From: DATLWN01 sp964492895
GTDB lineage: Bacteria; Pseudomonadota; Zetaproteobacteria; Mariprofundales; Mariprofundaceae
Assembly: GCA_964492895.1 (NCBI GenBank)
Contig: CAZBLR010000007.1
Coordinates: forward strand, 23,437 to 87,436
Direction of reading: 5' to 3'
DNA: 64,000 nucleotides
A program made the position numbers and the translations under genes. Below, piece after piece: positions 8,252 through 17,211 of the stretch. Numbering within the stretch: position 1 is the stretch's first letter; each line of letters opens with the position of its first letter. The notes beneath the pieces were generated by a model. The model was not told where the DNA came from, ran no database searches, and was given only the letters and a program-made list of their open reading frames with translations.

Positions 8252-9619
8252 CTAACCCCGAAACAAATGTGATAAATCGTTATAAAACGCAAAGATCATC
8301 AACATGACGATCAGTGCCAGGCCCACCATCTGGGTGCGTTCCATGACCTTCAGCGACAGCGGACGTCCGCGCAGCTTCTCCACGGCCAGATAAGCCAGAT
8401 GCCCCCCATCCAGAATCGGGATCGGCATCAGGTTCAGCACGCCGAGATTGACCGAGATCAGGGCCAGGAAGGCACAGAACGACGCAAAGCCGAGTTCCGC
8501 CGTGCGGCCCGCCAGCTGGGCGATGGCGATCGGGCCGCCCAGGTTCTCCGGCGAGATCGACGCGGTCAGCATCTTGCCCAGGACATCGAGCGTCAGCACG
8601 GTCATGTCCCATGTGCGGACGAAGCCGTAACGCACGCCTTCGATCGGCCCCATCCGGTACAGCACCGGGGGGCGCAACGGTTCGGCCGCCATCCTGGCTC
8701 CGATCCGGCCGATGCCGTCCGACGTGGTTTCCGGAACGATGGGCACGATCAGGCTGATGCCCTTGCGTTCGATGTTCAGCACCATGCGCTTGCCGCCATG
8801 GCTGCGAACGGCATCGACAAAGTCCCTGACGGTCTGCACGGCCGCGCCATCGACCTGGCTGATCAGGTCGCCGGAGCGCAGCCCGGCCTTGGCCGAGGGC
8901 GAGTCGGGAAGCACCGAATCGACCATCACGCGCATGCCCGGACTGATGCCGACCAGGGATTCGGAAACGTTGACGAGCAAGGGTTCCTTGGAGGTCGCCG
9001 GCACGTGCACCGACACCTGGGTCGCGGTACCCCCACGCTCGATGCCCAGGCGCGCATCCGCATTGACCGCATCCTTCAGGCGTTCCTCGAGCTGGGTCCA
9101 TGAATGGACATCATGGCCGTCGACGGAAATGACCTTGTCACCGGGGATGATCCCCGCCTGTTCGGCCACCGAGGCCGGTGACACCACGCCGATCACCGGC
9201 GGCGTCACGTACTGCCCCACCCAGCCGACCACCATGAAGGCCAGGATCGCGAACAGGAAATTGAACAGGGGCCCGGCCACCGCCACGCTGGCCCGCTTCC
9301 ATACGGGCTGCACGTCGAAGGCGCGCTGCCGCTCCTCCGGCGTCAGGTCCATCCTGGCCTCGTCATCGTGTTCGCCCGGATTCTCCCCCAGCATCTTCAC
9401 ATAACCGCCGAGCGGGATCGCCGCGATCACGTATTCGACCTCCCGGTCCCGGCTGTGCCAGGACAACAGGGCCGGACCAAAGCCGATGGAGAACTTCTCG
9501 ACACGGATGCCGAGCCGGCGCGCCACGATGAAGTGCCCGAATTCGTGCACGAACACCAGCAAGGCGATCGCCACGATAAATGCCAGCGTCGTATGCAGGG
9601 TATTCATCAGTTCAAGCAA
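8252..9619 (-). CDS. rseP: RIP metalloprotease RseP (site-2 protease)
   Basis: RseP is an inner-membrane zinc protease that cuts anti-sigma factors in envelope stress. The 455-residue protein has the HEFGH zinc motif at residues 25-29 in the first membrane helix, two PDZ domains (about 130-310) and the second active-site motif NLMPIPILDGG in the C-terminal membrane part. The start is taken as TTG 9619, which has GGGAG six bases upstream; an ATG at 9607 lacks a ribosome site. Confidence 0.95.
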   Translation of the reverse strand: MLELMNTLHTTLAFIVAIALLVFVHEFGHFIVARRLGIRVEKFSIGFGPALLSWHSRDREVEYVIAAIPLGGYVKMLGENPGEHDDEARMDLTPEERQRAFDVQPVWKRASVAVAGPLFNFLFAILAFMVVGWVGQYVTPPVIGVVSPASVAEQAGIIPGDKVISVDGHDVHSWTQLEERLKDAVNADARLGIERGGTATQVSVHVPATSKEPLLVNVSESLVGISPGMRVMVDSVLPDSPSAKAGLRSGDLISQVDGAAVQTVRDFVDAVRSHGGKRMVLNIERKGISLIVPIVPETTSDGIGRIGARMAAEPLRPPVLYRMGPIEGVRYGFVRTWDMTVLTLDVLGKMLTASISPENLGGPIAIAQLAGRTAELGFASFCAFLALISVNLGVLNLMPIPILDGGHLAYLAVEKLRGRPLSLKVMERTQMVGLALIVMLMIFAFYNDLSHLFRG

Positions 9620-9637
9620 ATGTCGCTCCCTTCCATG

Positions 9638-10792
9638 TCATGCGTCATTGCGGATGGCGTCCTCGGCCATGCGGCGCGCCTCGGCATCGACGGACCATAC
9701 TTCATCGAGCTCCGTCACGGAATGGCCGTGCGTGCGCTCGAGCACCCGCTCGACCAGCGGCACGATATCCGTGAAGGCGATCCGGCGCTGACGGAAGGCC
9801 TCGTTGGCGACCTCATTGGCCGCATTCATGGCGACGGCCAAGCTGTCGTCGCCCTGCATGACATGCCTCACCAGACGCATGGCCGGGAACCGGGCCTCGT
9901 CCACCGCCTGGAAATCGAGGCGGCCGCTCTCAGCCAGATCCAGCATCGGGATGCCCGTGGCCAGCCGGGGTTCCGCCTGCATGGCATAGGCGACCGGGGC
10001 CCGCATATCCGGCCACGCCAACTGGGCCAGCACCGAGCCGTCACGGTACTCAACAAGGGCGTGCACGATGCTCTGGGGATGAATGATGGCCGACAGCTTA
10101 TCCGCCGGCATGTCGAATAGCCACCGGGCCTCGATCAGTTCCAGCGCCTTGTTCATCATCGTCGCCGAATCGACGCTGATCTTGGCTCCCATATCCCAAT
10201 TCGGATGCGCGATCGCCTCCTCCGGCGTCACATCACGCAGGGACGCCGGGTCACGCTCGCGAAACGGGCCGCCGGATGCAGTCAGGATGATCCGGCTCAC
10301 GGACCCGGCATCATGGCCGACCAGGCATTGATGCACCGCCGCATGCTCCGAATCCACCGGCACCACGACGGCACCCGAAGCCCTGGCGGCATCCATGAAA
10401 ATGTGCCCGGCCGTCACCAGGCATTCCTTGTTCGCCAGTCCCACGCGCTTGCCGGCACGCACCGCGGCCAGGGCCGCCGGCAGGCCCACCGAGCCGACCA
10501 TCGCCGCCAGCACCATGTCCACATCCGGATCGCTGGCGGCGGCCTCGGCGGCCTCCATGCCGGCATCCACGCGCATCGACGGCGGCAGCCGCTCCCGCAG
10601 CTGTGCGGCCGCCTCCGCATCGGTCATCACCACCCGCTCGGGGGACAGCTGCAGCGCGATCTCGCGCATGCGCTCGACATTGCGGTAACCGACCAGGGCG
10701 TGCGCCGCGAAGCGTTCCGGATGTCGACGCATCACATCCACGGCACTGGCGCCGATCGAGCCGGTGGCGCCAAGCAGGGTCATGCGCATCAT
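9638..10792 (-). CDS. dxr: 1-deoxy-D-xylulose-5-phosphate reductoisomerase
   Basis: Dxr makes 2-C-methyl-D-erythritol 4-phosphate, the committed step of the non-mevalonate isoprenoid pathway. The protein (384 residues) has the NADPH motif GATGSIG near the start, the VPVDSEHAA metal-binding segment and the ASGGPFRE loop. ATG 10792 lies 2 bp after the cdsA stop; a further ATG 3 bases on is an alternative. Its product pathway feeds UppS, encoded two genes upstream. Confidence 0.96.
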   Translation of the reverse strand: MMRMTLLGATGSIGASAVDVMRRHPERFAAHALVGYRNVERMREIALQLSPERVVMTDAEAAAQLRERLPPSMRVDAGMEAAEAAASDPDVDMVLAAMVGSVGLPAALAAVRAGKRVGLANKECLVTAGHIFMDAARASGAVVVPVDSEHAAVHQCLVGHDAGSVSRIILTASGGPFRERDPASLRDVTPEEAIAHPNWDMGAKISVDSATMMNKALELIEARWLFDMPADKLSAIIHPQSIVHALVEYRDGSVLAQLAWPDMRAPVAYAMQAEPRLATGIPMLDLAESGRLDFQAVDEARFPAMRLVRHVMQGDDSLAVAMNAANEVANEAFRQRRIAFTDIVPLVERVLERTHGHSVTELDEVWSVDAEARRMAEDAIRNDA

Positions 10793-10794
10793 GC

Positions 10795-11589
10795 TCACCG
10801 CAGCGCCAGCCACAGCAGACCTGCCGCCGGCAACGCCGGCAACAGGGCATCCACGCGATCCAGCAGCCCGCCGTGACCCGGCAGCATACGGCCGCTGTCC
10901 TTGGCTCCGACGGCGCGCTTCAGCGCCGATTCCGCCAGATCCCCCATGACCCCTGCAAAGACCAGGACGATCGCGATGGCGATGGCCTCGGCCACTGGCA
11001 TGGCAATGGCCTCATGCCAGATCACCGCCGCGACCGTCACCCCGGCCGCAACGGCCGCGAGCAACCCCTCGACGGTTTTGCCCGGGCTGATCGCCGGACA
11101 GAGCTTGGTCCGCCCGAAACGGCGGCCGACGAAGTAGGCCGCGATGTCCGAGGCCCAGATGCCGACACAGGCGCCGGCAATGAACGCGATGCCGCCATCC
11201 GCCGCATGCAGGCGCTTGACGCCCCAGACGAAGAACAGCAGCCACAGCATCATCCACTGGGCGTGGGCCAGGGCAGCAAAATCGCGGGGCGGGTTCGCCT
11301 TGGCGAAGCGTCCATAGACCAGGAAGGCCATCGTCCATGCCAGCATCAGCAGGAACACGGCAAGCAGCGGATCACCGCCCGCGACCAGCATCCCCCACAC
11401 CAGGGCCGCCACGATGGCGAAGGCCCATGCCGCCGGCATGTTCACCAGCAGCAACAGCTCGACGGTGGCCACCGTGGCGAATACGCCCAGCAGCCAGTCG
11501 AACCAGGGCGACGGCACCCAGAACAGCCATACGACAACCAGCGGCAGCAACACCGCCGCCGTCAGCACCCGCTTACCCAGCTCGGTCAT
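10795..11589 (-). CDS. cdsA: Phosphatidate cytidylyltransferase
   Basis: CdsA makes CDP-diacylglycerol in the inner membrane. The 264-residue protein is almost entirely hydrophobic helices and ends with the family signature KDSGRMLPGHGGLLDRVD (about residues 218-235). The start ATG at 11589 shares one base with the uppS stop (TGATG). Upstream in-frame sequence is a shadow of uppS. Confidence 0.96.
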   Translation of the reverse strand: MTELGKRVLTAAVLLPLVVVWLFWVPSPWFDWLLGVFATVATVELLLLVNMPAAWAFAIVAALVWGMLVAGGDPLLAVFLLMLAWTMAFLVYGRFAKANPPRDFAALAHAQWMMLWLLFFVWGVKRLHAADGGIAFIAGACVGIWASDIAAYFVGRRFGRTKLCPAISPGKTVEGLLAAVAAGVTVAAVIWHEAIAMPVAEAIAIAIVLVFAGVMGDLAESALKRAVGAKDSGRMLPGHGGLLDRVDALLPALPAAGLLWLALR

Positions 11590-12341
11590 CAGCGCGACAC
11601 CTGCTCGCTGGTGCGTCCATAACGGCGTTCGCGCGAGGCGTAATCGGCAAGCGCCTCCCTGAAGCGCTGCTCGCTGAAGTCCGGCCAGAAATCGTCGCAG
11701 AAATACAGCTCCGCATAGGCGACGTCCCACAAATGAAAGTTCGAGATGCGACGTTCTCCCCCGGTCCGGATCAACAGGTCGACCGGCAGCAGATCACGCC
11801 GCCACATGTGGTCGCGAAGCCCCTGGGGCGTCAACGCCTGCAGACGCTCAAGCGGCTCGGGCTGCGCCAGCAGCCAGCGGGCATAGTCCTTCACGCCCTG
11901 CACGATCTCCTGCTGGCCGCCGTAGTTCAGGCACAGGATCATATCGATGCGCGTGTTGCCCGCGGTCATCTCGCACACCCGGCCAAGTGCCCGGCGCAGT
12001 GCAAACGGCAACGCGCCGGTATCGCCCAGCGTCAGAAGGCGCACGTTGTTCTGCTGCAGAACCGGCAATTGGGTGACCACGAGTTCGCGAAGCAGGCCCA
12101 TCAGTCCACGCACCTCCGGCTTCGGACGCGACCAGTTCTCGGTGGAAAACGCATACAGGGAGATCTGACGCACGCCGGCATCGGCGGCCCAGGAAACGAC
12201 GTCACGCACGACCTGCGTCCCGCGGCGATGCCCTTCGAGCCGCGGCAGACCCTGCCGTTTGGCCCAGCGGCCGTTGCCATCCATGATGATAGCCACGTGT
12301 TTCGGCACGCGGCCCGGCATCTGGACCTCGGGAGATGACAT
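11589..12341 (-). CDS. uppS: Undecaprenyl diphosphate synthase
   Basis: UppS condenses isopentenyl diphosphate onto farnesyl diphosphate to make the C55 carrier for peptidoglycan and O-antigen. The 250-residue protein has HVAIIMDGNGRWAKRQG with the catalytic Asp at residue 21, and the RIGG/F C-terminal substrate motif as RTGGERRISNF. Its start overlaps the frr stop by one base (TGATG). Confidence 0.96.
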   Translation of the reverse strand: MSSPEVQMPGRVPKHVAIIMDGNGRWAKRQGLPRLEGHRRGTQVVRDVVSWAADAGVRQISLYAFSTENWSRPKPEVRGLMGLLRELVVTQLPVLQQNNVRLLTLGDTGALPFALRRALGRVCEMTAGNTRIDMILCLNYGGQQEIVQGVKDYARWLLAQPEPLERLQALTPQGLRDHMWRRDLLPVDLLIRTGGERRISNFHLWDVAYAELYFCDDFWPDFSEQRFREALADYASRERRYGRTSEQVSR

Positions 12342-12886
12342 CAGACGGTCAAGAGATCTTTTTCTTTATGCTCAACGACCTGATCGATGTCGTGGATATA
12401 GCGATCCGTCACCTTCTGGATCTGCTCCATCAGACGCTTGCTGTCGTCCTCGGAAATCCCCTCATCCTTGGTCTGGCGCTTCACGTCGTCGTTGGCGTCA
12501 CGACGGATGTTGCGGACCGCCACCTTCGCCTTCTCGCCGTACTGACGCACCTGCTTGACGAATTCCCGCCGGCGCTCCTCCGTCAGTTCGGGCAGCACGA
12601 CCCGGATCGCCGCGCCGTCGTTGGAGGGGTTGAGCCCCAGGTCCGAGCTCAGGATGGCCTTCTCGATCACCGGAATCATGTTCTTCTCCCAGGGCGCGAT
12701 CATGATCATGCGCGGCTCCGGCACACTGAGCGTCGCCACCTGGTTCAGCGGCATGTCCGAGCCGTAATAGTCGACGCTCACGTGATCGAGCAGCGACACG
12801 CTGGCGCGACCGGTACGCACCGTCGCCAGTTCCGTCTTCAGGGCGGCGATGGTCTTCTTCATGCGTTCTTCGAGCGAATGGATCAT
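12341..12886 (-). CDS. frr: Ribosome recycling factor
   Basis: Frr splits post-termination ribosomes together with EF-G. From ATG 12886 the protein is 181 residues (E. coli 185), starting MIHSLEERMKKTIAALK, with the family's RTGRAS segment and a charged C-terminal helical hairpin. The start overlaps the pyrH stop by 4 bp (ATGA). Confidence 0.96.
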   Translation of the reverse strand: MIHSLEERMKKTIAALKTELATVRTGRASVSLLDHVSVDYYGSDMPLNQVATLSVPEPRMIMIAPWEKNMIPVIEKAILSSDLGLNPSNDGAAIRVVLPELTEERRREFVKQVRQYGEKAKVAVRNIRRDANDDVKRQTKDEGISEDDSKRLMEQIQKVTDRYIHDIDQVVEHKEKDLLTV

Positions 12887-13650
12887 GGCTTGCCCCCTTC
12901 CCACACCTTGGTGCCGACCGCCTCACCGCGCGCCAGGCGCAGCAGTTCTCCGGGCTGGGTCACATTGAACACGACGATCGGCATATGGTTGTCCCGGCAC
13001 AACGACAGCGCCGTCGAATCCATGACGGCCAGCTGGCGGTTGATGGCCTCGGTAAAGCTCAGTTCGCTATAACGCTGGGCCGACGGATCCTTGGCCGGAT
13101 CGGCGGTATAGACGCCATCCACCTTGGTTCCCTTGAACACCACATCGGCCTGCACCTCCATGGCACGCAGGCTGGCCGCCGTGTCGGTCGTGAAATAGGG
13201 ATTGCCGGTCCCGGCCGCGAAGATGACGATACGTCCCTTCTCCAGATGACGGACGGCGCGACGGCGGATATAGGGCTCGGCCACCTCCCGCACATGCAGG
13301 GCCGACACCACGCGAACGATCGCACCCTGGCGTTCGATGGCGTCCTGAAGGGCGATGGCGTTCATCACCGTGGCCAGCATGCCCATGTAATCGGCGCTGG
13401 CGCGGTCCATGCCGGATGCCGTGCCCTTCATGCCGCGGAAGATGTTGCCGCCGCCGATGACCACGGCCAGCTCCACACCGCTGCGCCTGACCTCGATCAG
13501 CTCGGACGCCAACCGCTCCACCGTCTGGGCATCGATGCCGTAACCGGTGGATCCCATCAGGACCTCGCCCGACAGCTTCAGGAGCACCCGCCGGTACGGG
13601 CCGGTGCCTTGCGAAGCCTGGGACGCTTGCCCTGAGGATGTATCAGCCAT
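12883..13650 (-). CDS. pyrH: UMP kinase
   Basis: PyrH phosphorylates UMP to UDP. The protein is 255 residues from ATG 13650, with the amino-acid-kinase motifs RVLLKLSGE and VVIGGGNIFRG and the C-terminal GT segment. The start overlaps the end of tsf by 8 bp. The N-terminal 20 residues (Ser/Gln-rich) extend beyond the usual start of the fold and look like a short unstructured leader. Confidence 0.95.
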   Translation of the reverse strand: MADTSSGQASQASQGTGPYRRVLLKLSGEVLMGSTGYGIDAQTVERLASELIEVRRSGVELAVVIGGGNIFRGMKGTASGMDRASADYMGMLATVMNAIALQDAIERQGAIVRVVSALHVREVAEPYIRRRAVRHLEKGRIVIFAAGTGNPYFTTDTAASLRAMEVQADVVFKGTKVDGVYTADPAKDPSAQRYSELSFTEAINRQLAVMDSTALSLCRDNHMPIVVFNVTQPGELLRLARGEAVGTKVWEGGKP

Positions 13651-14536
13651 GGACCTGGGCAGCCACCTCGGCAGCGAAATCCGATTCCTGCTTCTCGATG
13701 CCTTCACCGAGCTGGAAACGGGTCATCGACACCACGGTCGCATCCGGCTGCACGGCGGCCAGCGCCTTGCCCACGGTCACGTCCGGATCCATGACGAAGC
13801 CCTGTTCCAGCAGGCAGACCTCGGCATAGAACTTGTTCAGCTGCCCCTCAACGATCTTCTCGACGATGTTGGCCGGCTTGCCGCTGGCCGCCGCCCGCTC
13901 GGCCAGCACCGCCTTCTCGCGCTCCACCGCTTCCGCGGACACGTCGCTGCGTCCGATGTACTGGGGATTGGAGGCCGCCACATGCATGGCGATGTTGCGC
14001 GCCATCTGCTGCAGGGCCTCGGAGGCGCCACCCGAAACGCCGAGCAGCACGCCGATCTTGCCGGCGCCGTGCACATAGGCCGCCACCGTGCCGCCGGCCA
14101 CCTGGTGCCGCACAAAGCGGCGGATGGACATATTCTCGCCGATCGTGGCGATCAGCTGCGACAGGGCCTGCTCAACCGTCTGCCCCGGCGCGAATTCCAG
14201 GGCCTTCAGCGCCTCCACATCCGCCGGATTTTGGCGCGCAATAGTCTCAGCCAATTCCTGCACAAAGGCCTGGAACTTATCGTTCTTACTGACAAAATCC
14301 GTCTCGGAGTTGACCTCGATGACCACGCCGGCATCCCCGGAGCTGATGGCCAGCACCATGCCTTCAGCCGCCACGCGCCCGGACTTCTTGGCAGCGGCGG
14401 ACAGACCCTTCTTGCGCAGGAAATCGACGGCGGCATCCATATCGCCGTCCGTCTCGGCCAGCGCCTTCTTGCAATCCATCATACCGGCACCCGAAATCTC
14501 GCGTAGCCGTTTCACATCAGCAGCGGTAATCGACAT
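13643..14536 (-). CDS. tsf: Elongation factor Ts
   Basis: EF-Ts exchanges GDP for GTP on EF-Tu. The 297-residue protein starts MSITAADVKRLREISGAGMM and has the ETDFVSKND signature at about residue 80 and a full dimerisation and C-terminal region. A GGAGG lies immediately before the ATG. The gene follows rpsB by 41 bp, the conserved rpsB-tsf operon. Confidence 0.97.
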   Translation of the reverse strand: MSITAADVKRLREISGAGMMDCKKALAETDGDMDAAVDFLRKKGLSAAAKKSGRVAAEGMVLAISSGDAGVVIEVNSETDFVSKNDKFQAFVQELAETIARQNPADVEALKALEFAPGQTVEQALSQLIATIGENMSIRRFVRHQVAGGTVAAYVHGAGKIGVLLGVSGGASEALQQMARNIAMHVAASNPQYIGRSDVSAEAVEREKAVLAERAAASGKPANIVEKIVEGQLNKFYAEVCLLEQGFVMDPDVTVGKALAAVQPDATVVSMTRFQLGEGIEKQESDFAAEVAAQVHG

Positions 14537-14577
14537 CCATTCCTCCGTAATCGTTTACTAGCGTCTGTGGCTCAGGC

Positions 14578-15420
14578 TCAGGCCTTCGCCTCGACATCCT
14601 CGTCCAGCAGCTCGACGTTCTCGGTTTTCACCGGGGCCTCGCCGTCGACCTCGCCCGCTTCGGCCCCTTCGGCAGCTTCGCCCCCGGCCTCGGCTGCCTC
14701 GGGCTTGAAGTCGGCGTCTTCACTGCTTTCCACCTGCCAGGACTCCGCACCCTCCAGGATCGCATCGGCCAGCTTGCTGGTGAACAGGCGCACGGCACGG
14801 ATCGCGTCGTCGTTGCCGGGGATGATGTAATCGATGTAGGACGGATCGCAGTTGGTATCCACGACGGCCACCACCGGGATGCCGAGCTTCTTGGCCTCCT
14901 TGACCGCCAGCTCTTCCTTGCGCACATCGATGACGAACAGGCAGTCAGGAAGGCCGACCATGTCCTTGATACCGCCGAGCGAACGCTCGAGCTTGTCCAG
15001 CTCGTTCTGCAGGCGCAGGCCTTCCTTCTTGGTCAGCAGGTCGAACACGCCCTCTTCCTTCTGGCGCTGCAGATCCTTCATCTTGCGCACCGACTGCTGG
15101 ATGGTGGAGAAGTTGGTCAGCATGCCGCCCAGCCAGCGGTGGTTCACGTAAAACTGGCCGCAGCGCAGCGCCTCCTCGCGGATGGCGTCGGCCGCCTGGC
15201 GCTTGGTGCCCACGAACAGCACGCGGCCGCCCGCGGCCGCCAGCTCACGCATGAACTGGTAGGTTTCGTTGGCCATGCGCAGCGTCTTCTGCAGGTCGAT
15301 GATGTGGATGCCATTGCGGCTGCCGAAGATGTACGGCGCCATCTTGGGGTTCCAGCGACGGGTCTGGTGCCCGAAATGCACACCCGCCTCAAGCAGGTTC
15401 TTCATGGTAAACTGAGACAT
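14578..15420 (-). CDS. rpsB: 30S ribosomal protein S2
   Basis: S2 of the small ribosomal subunit, 280 residues from ATG 15420 (MSQFTMKNLLEAGVHFGHQT), with GGAGG upstream. The ribosomal fold ends near residue 230. It is followed by an approximately 50-residue, Glu/Ala-rich acidic tail ending DEDVEAKA, longer than in E. coli S2 (241 residues). First gene of the long minus-strand run. Confidence 0.97.
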   Translation of the reverse strand: MSQFTMKNLLEAGVHFGHQTRRWNPKMAPYIFGSRNGIHIIDLQKTLRMANETYQFMRELAAAGGRVLFVGTKRQAADAIREEALRCGQFYVNHRWLGGMLTNFSTIQQSVRKMKDLQRQKEEGVFDLLTKKEGLRLQNELDKLERSLGGIKDMVGLPDCLFVIDVRKEELAVKEAKKLGIPVVAVVDTNCDPSYIDYIIPGNDDAIRAVRLFTSKLADAILEGAESWQVESSEDADFKPEAAEAGGEAAEGAEAGEVDGEAPVKTENVELLDEDVEAKA

Positions 15421-15444
15421 ATGTCCTCCGATTGTTGTGTCCTC

Positions 15445-15484
15445 CACCGCCCCGGCCCGAAGGCACAATCGTTGACAGGCGGTG
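15445..15484 (-). promoter_or_regulatory. rpsB: Stem in rpsB leader, candidate S2 autoregulatory element
   Basis: The predicted rpsB leader contains a 7-bp GC-rich stem (15445-15451 CACCGCC pairing with 15478-15484 GGCGGTG) whose loop holds GATTGTG. A CACAACAATC just before the ribosome site could pair with this loop. S2 represses its own operon through the leader in gammaproteobacteria; that this stem is the target here is inference. Confidence 0.35.
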
Positions 15485-15499
15485 TGTGAAGTGGCGCGC

Positions 15500-15528
15500 T
15501 TTCTACACAAATAGCCTGCAAATGGCAA
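15500..15528 (-). promoter_or_regulatory. Putative sigma70 promoter of rpsB operon
   Basis: On the minus strand, TTGCCA (15528-15523) is separated by exactly 17 bp from TAGAAA (15505-15500). This predicts a transcript start near 15493 and a leader of about 70 bases before the rpsB ATG. The match is moderate (four of six bases in each box) but position and spacing are good. Confidence 0.55.
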
Positions 15529-15641
15529 CATGCCCGGCGCGCATTGGCTCCCCTGCCCCGATCACCGTTTTACCCCTTCCGGCTATGGCCATGCACTTCC
15601 GGGCAAACGTATGATAGGGCTACGACCCGAGGGAGGAGCAT

Positions 15642-15968
15642 ATGAAACGGACCATCTATCTGGCAGGGCTCGGCGCACTGTGGATGCTGACCGCCCAGGC
15701 CCAGGCCGCACCGATCACCATGATGCCCCTGGTTGGCGAGGCACCGAAGGGCACCGACGTGTCGGCATTGTGGAAGGGAGAGACGATGGCGGACGGCGTT
15801 GCCGACAACAGCCGCCACTTCGAACTGGACTTACCGATGGGTGCGGACATGCCCTATCATGCGGGCGACAAGCTCGAGATCGACATCAACGGCAAGCCGG
15901 GCGGCCGGATCACCCTGGGCGATGGCAGCAAGCCCCAGCATATCGTGCTCTCCAGCCTGCGACGCTAG
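15642..15968 (+). CDS. Small secreted protein, unknown function
   Basis: A 108-residue protein with a clear signal peptide (MKRTIYLAGLGALWMLTAQAQA, cleavage after about residue 22) and a GGGAGGAGC ribosome site 5 bases upstream. The mature part is about 85 residues, acidic, without cysteines, and contains VSALWKGETMADGVADN and a GGRITLGDGS segment. I do not recognise the family. It is divergent from rpsB and convergent with the following protease gene (3 bp between stops). Confidence 0.8.
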   Translation: MKRTIYLAGLGALWMLTAQAQAAPITMMPLVGEAPKGTDVSALWKGETMADGVADNSRHFELDLPMGADMPYHAGDKLEIDINGKPGGRITLGDGSKPQHIVLSSLRR

Positions 15969-15971
15969 GCC

Positions 15972-16631
15972 TCAGGCCGACAGGGCCCAGCCGATCAGCA
16001 GCTGGGAGCCGCCCATCACCAGCGGCCCGATCAATTGCTGCAACAGCCCGGTCATCAACAGCACGACGATGATCAGGAACCCATAGGGCTCGATGCGCGA
16101 CAGCTGGTAGGCGGCCCGTCCCGGCAGCAGGCCCACGGCCACGCGCCCGCCGTCCAGCGGCGGCAGCGGCAGCAGGTTGAAGACGCACAGCACCATGTTG
16201 ATCAGGATCGAGGCCTGGCACATCAGCGCCAGCGGATGCGCCACCCAGTCGGCGGACGCGGGCAGGCGGGCCGCCGCATAGAGCAGGACGGCGCTGAATA
16301 GCGCCAGCAACAGATTGGTGACGGGGCCGGCCGCCGCCACCCATATCATGTCCCGTTTGGGATTCCCGAGCTTGCGGTAGTCGATCGGCACCGGCTTGGC
16401 GTAGCCGAACAGGAATGGCGAACCCAGGACCAGCAGCAGCAAGGGAATGATTACGGTGCCGAGCGGATCGATGTGCTTCAGCGGGTTCAGCGTCAGCCGG
16501 CCCATCCACTTGGCGGTATCGTCGCCCAGCTTATTGGCCACCCAGCCATGGGAAACCTCATGCAGGACCACGGCGAACACCACCGGGATGGCCCAGATGC
16601 TGATGCCGCGGATGATGCCGTTGACGTCCAT
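15972..16631 (-). CDS. Site-2 protease family membrane zinc protease
   Basis: A 219-residue polytopic membrane protein of the M50 family, a short form without PDZ domains. HEVSHG near residue 24 is the zinc motif, and NLLPLPPLDGGR near residue 160 supplies the third metal ligand (Asp). Members of this branch are widespread and their substrates are mostly unknown. It is the second S2P protease in the window, besides rseP. Confidence 0.88.
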   Translation of the reverse strand: MDVNGIIRGISIWAIPVVFAVVLHEVSHGWVANKLGDDTAKWMGRLTLNPLKHIDPLGTVIIPLLLLVLGSPFLFGYAKPVPIDYRKLGNPKRDMIWVAAAGPVTNLLLALFSAVLLYAAARLPASADWVAHPLALMCQASILINMVLCVFNLLPLPPLDGGRVAVGLLPGRAAYQLSRIEPYGFLIIVVLLMTGLLQQLIGPLVMGGSQLLIGWALSA

Positions 16632-16675
16632 GTCGGTTGCTATGCGCCGCGATGAATGAGGATAGGCCGCTCCCG

Positions 16676-17110
16676 TTAGCGCGGGGCGCTGCCCATGGCG
16701 ATGGACTTGCCCTCGGACAGCGAGGTCAGGTAGCTGACGAGGTCCGTCATGTCCTGGCTGTCGTAGGCCGGGGGCTTGCCCTGCAGGGCATTCAGGATGC
16801 AGCTGTGCACCTGCTGCTGCAGCGTGATGACCTTGCCCGCCCGCTTGTTGTAGCGCGGGAAGATCGCGGCGGCGTTACCGAGGCTCGGGATAGGCTTGCC
16901 ATTGGGCAGCATGCCCGCCGTGCGGCCTTCCCCCCGGTGACAGGTATTGCAGGTGCGTCCATTGCCGTCGAAATGCGCCGACGTGAACAGCTGCTTGCCG
17001 TGCTGGACACTGTCCGCCAGCGGATCGGCCGAAGCGGGTGCGGGAAGCATGGCAACGGCCAGGCACAGCCCTGCTGCCATGCTCAGGTAGGCGGTGACTC
17101 GGGTGAACAT
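16676..17110 (-). CDS. Periplasmic c-type cytochrome
   Basis: A 144-residue protein from ATG 17110 with a signal peptide (cleavage after ASA, about residue 28) and one haem c site CNTCH. The C-terminal half, with an extra Cys in VHSCILNALQGKPP and LVSYLTSLSEGK, resembles the cytochrome domains of SoxA/SoxX or thiosulfate dehydrogenase, so a role with sulfur compounds is possible but not shown. Upstream in-frame codons to 17215 lack a ribosome site. It lies about 100 bp downstream of the GFA gene on the same strand. Confidence 0.8.
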   Translation of the reverse strand: MFTRVTAYLSMAAGLCLAVAMLPAPASADPLADSVQHGKQLFTSAHFDGNGRTCNTCHRGEGRTAGMLPNGKPIPSLGNAAAIFPRYNKRAGKVITLQQQVHSCILNALQGKPPAYDSQDMTDLVSYLTSLSEGKSIAMGSAPR

Positions 17111-17211
17111 ACGACCTCCTTGTACGCGTGCGATGTCGATGCACGATAGAGTATTGTGGCACCGGCGCAAGCCCCTGCCTGAGCCATGAACGAGGGATCC
17201 GGTGCCGGCGA

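Noticed and set aside
6333..8255. 640-codon plus-strand open frame
   Set aside because: Antisense shadow of bamA, which has full domain support.
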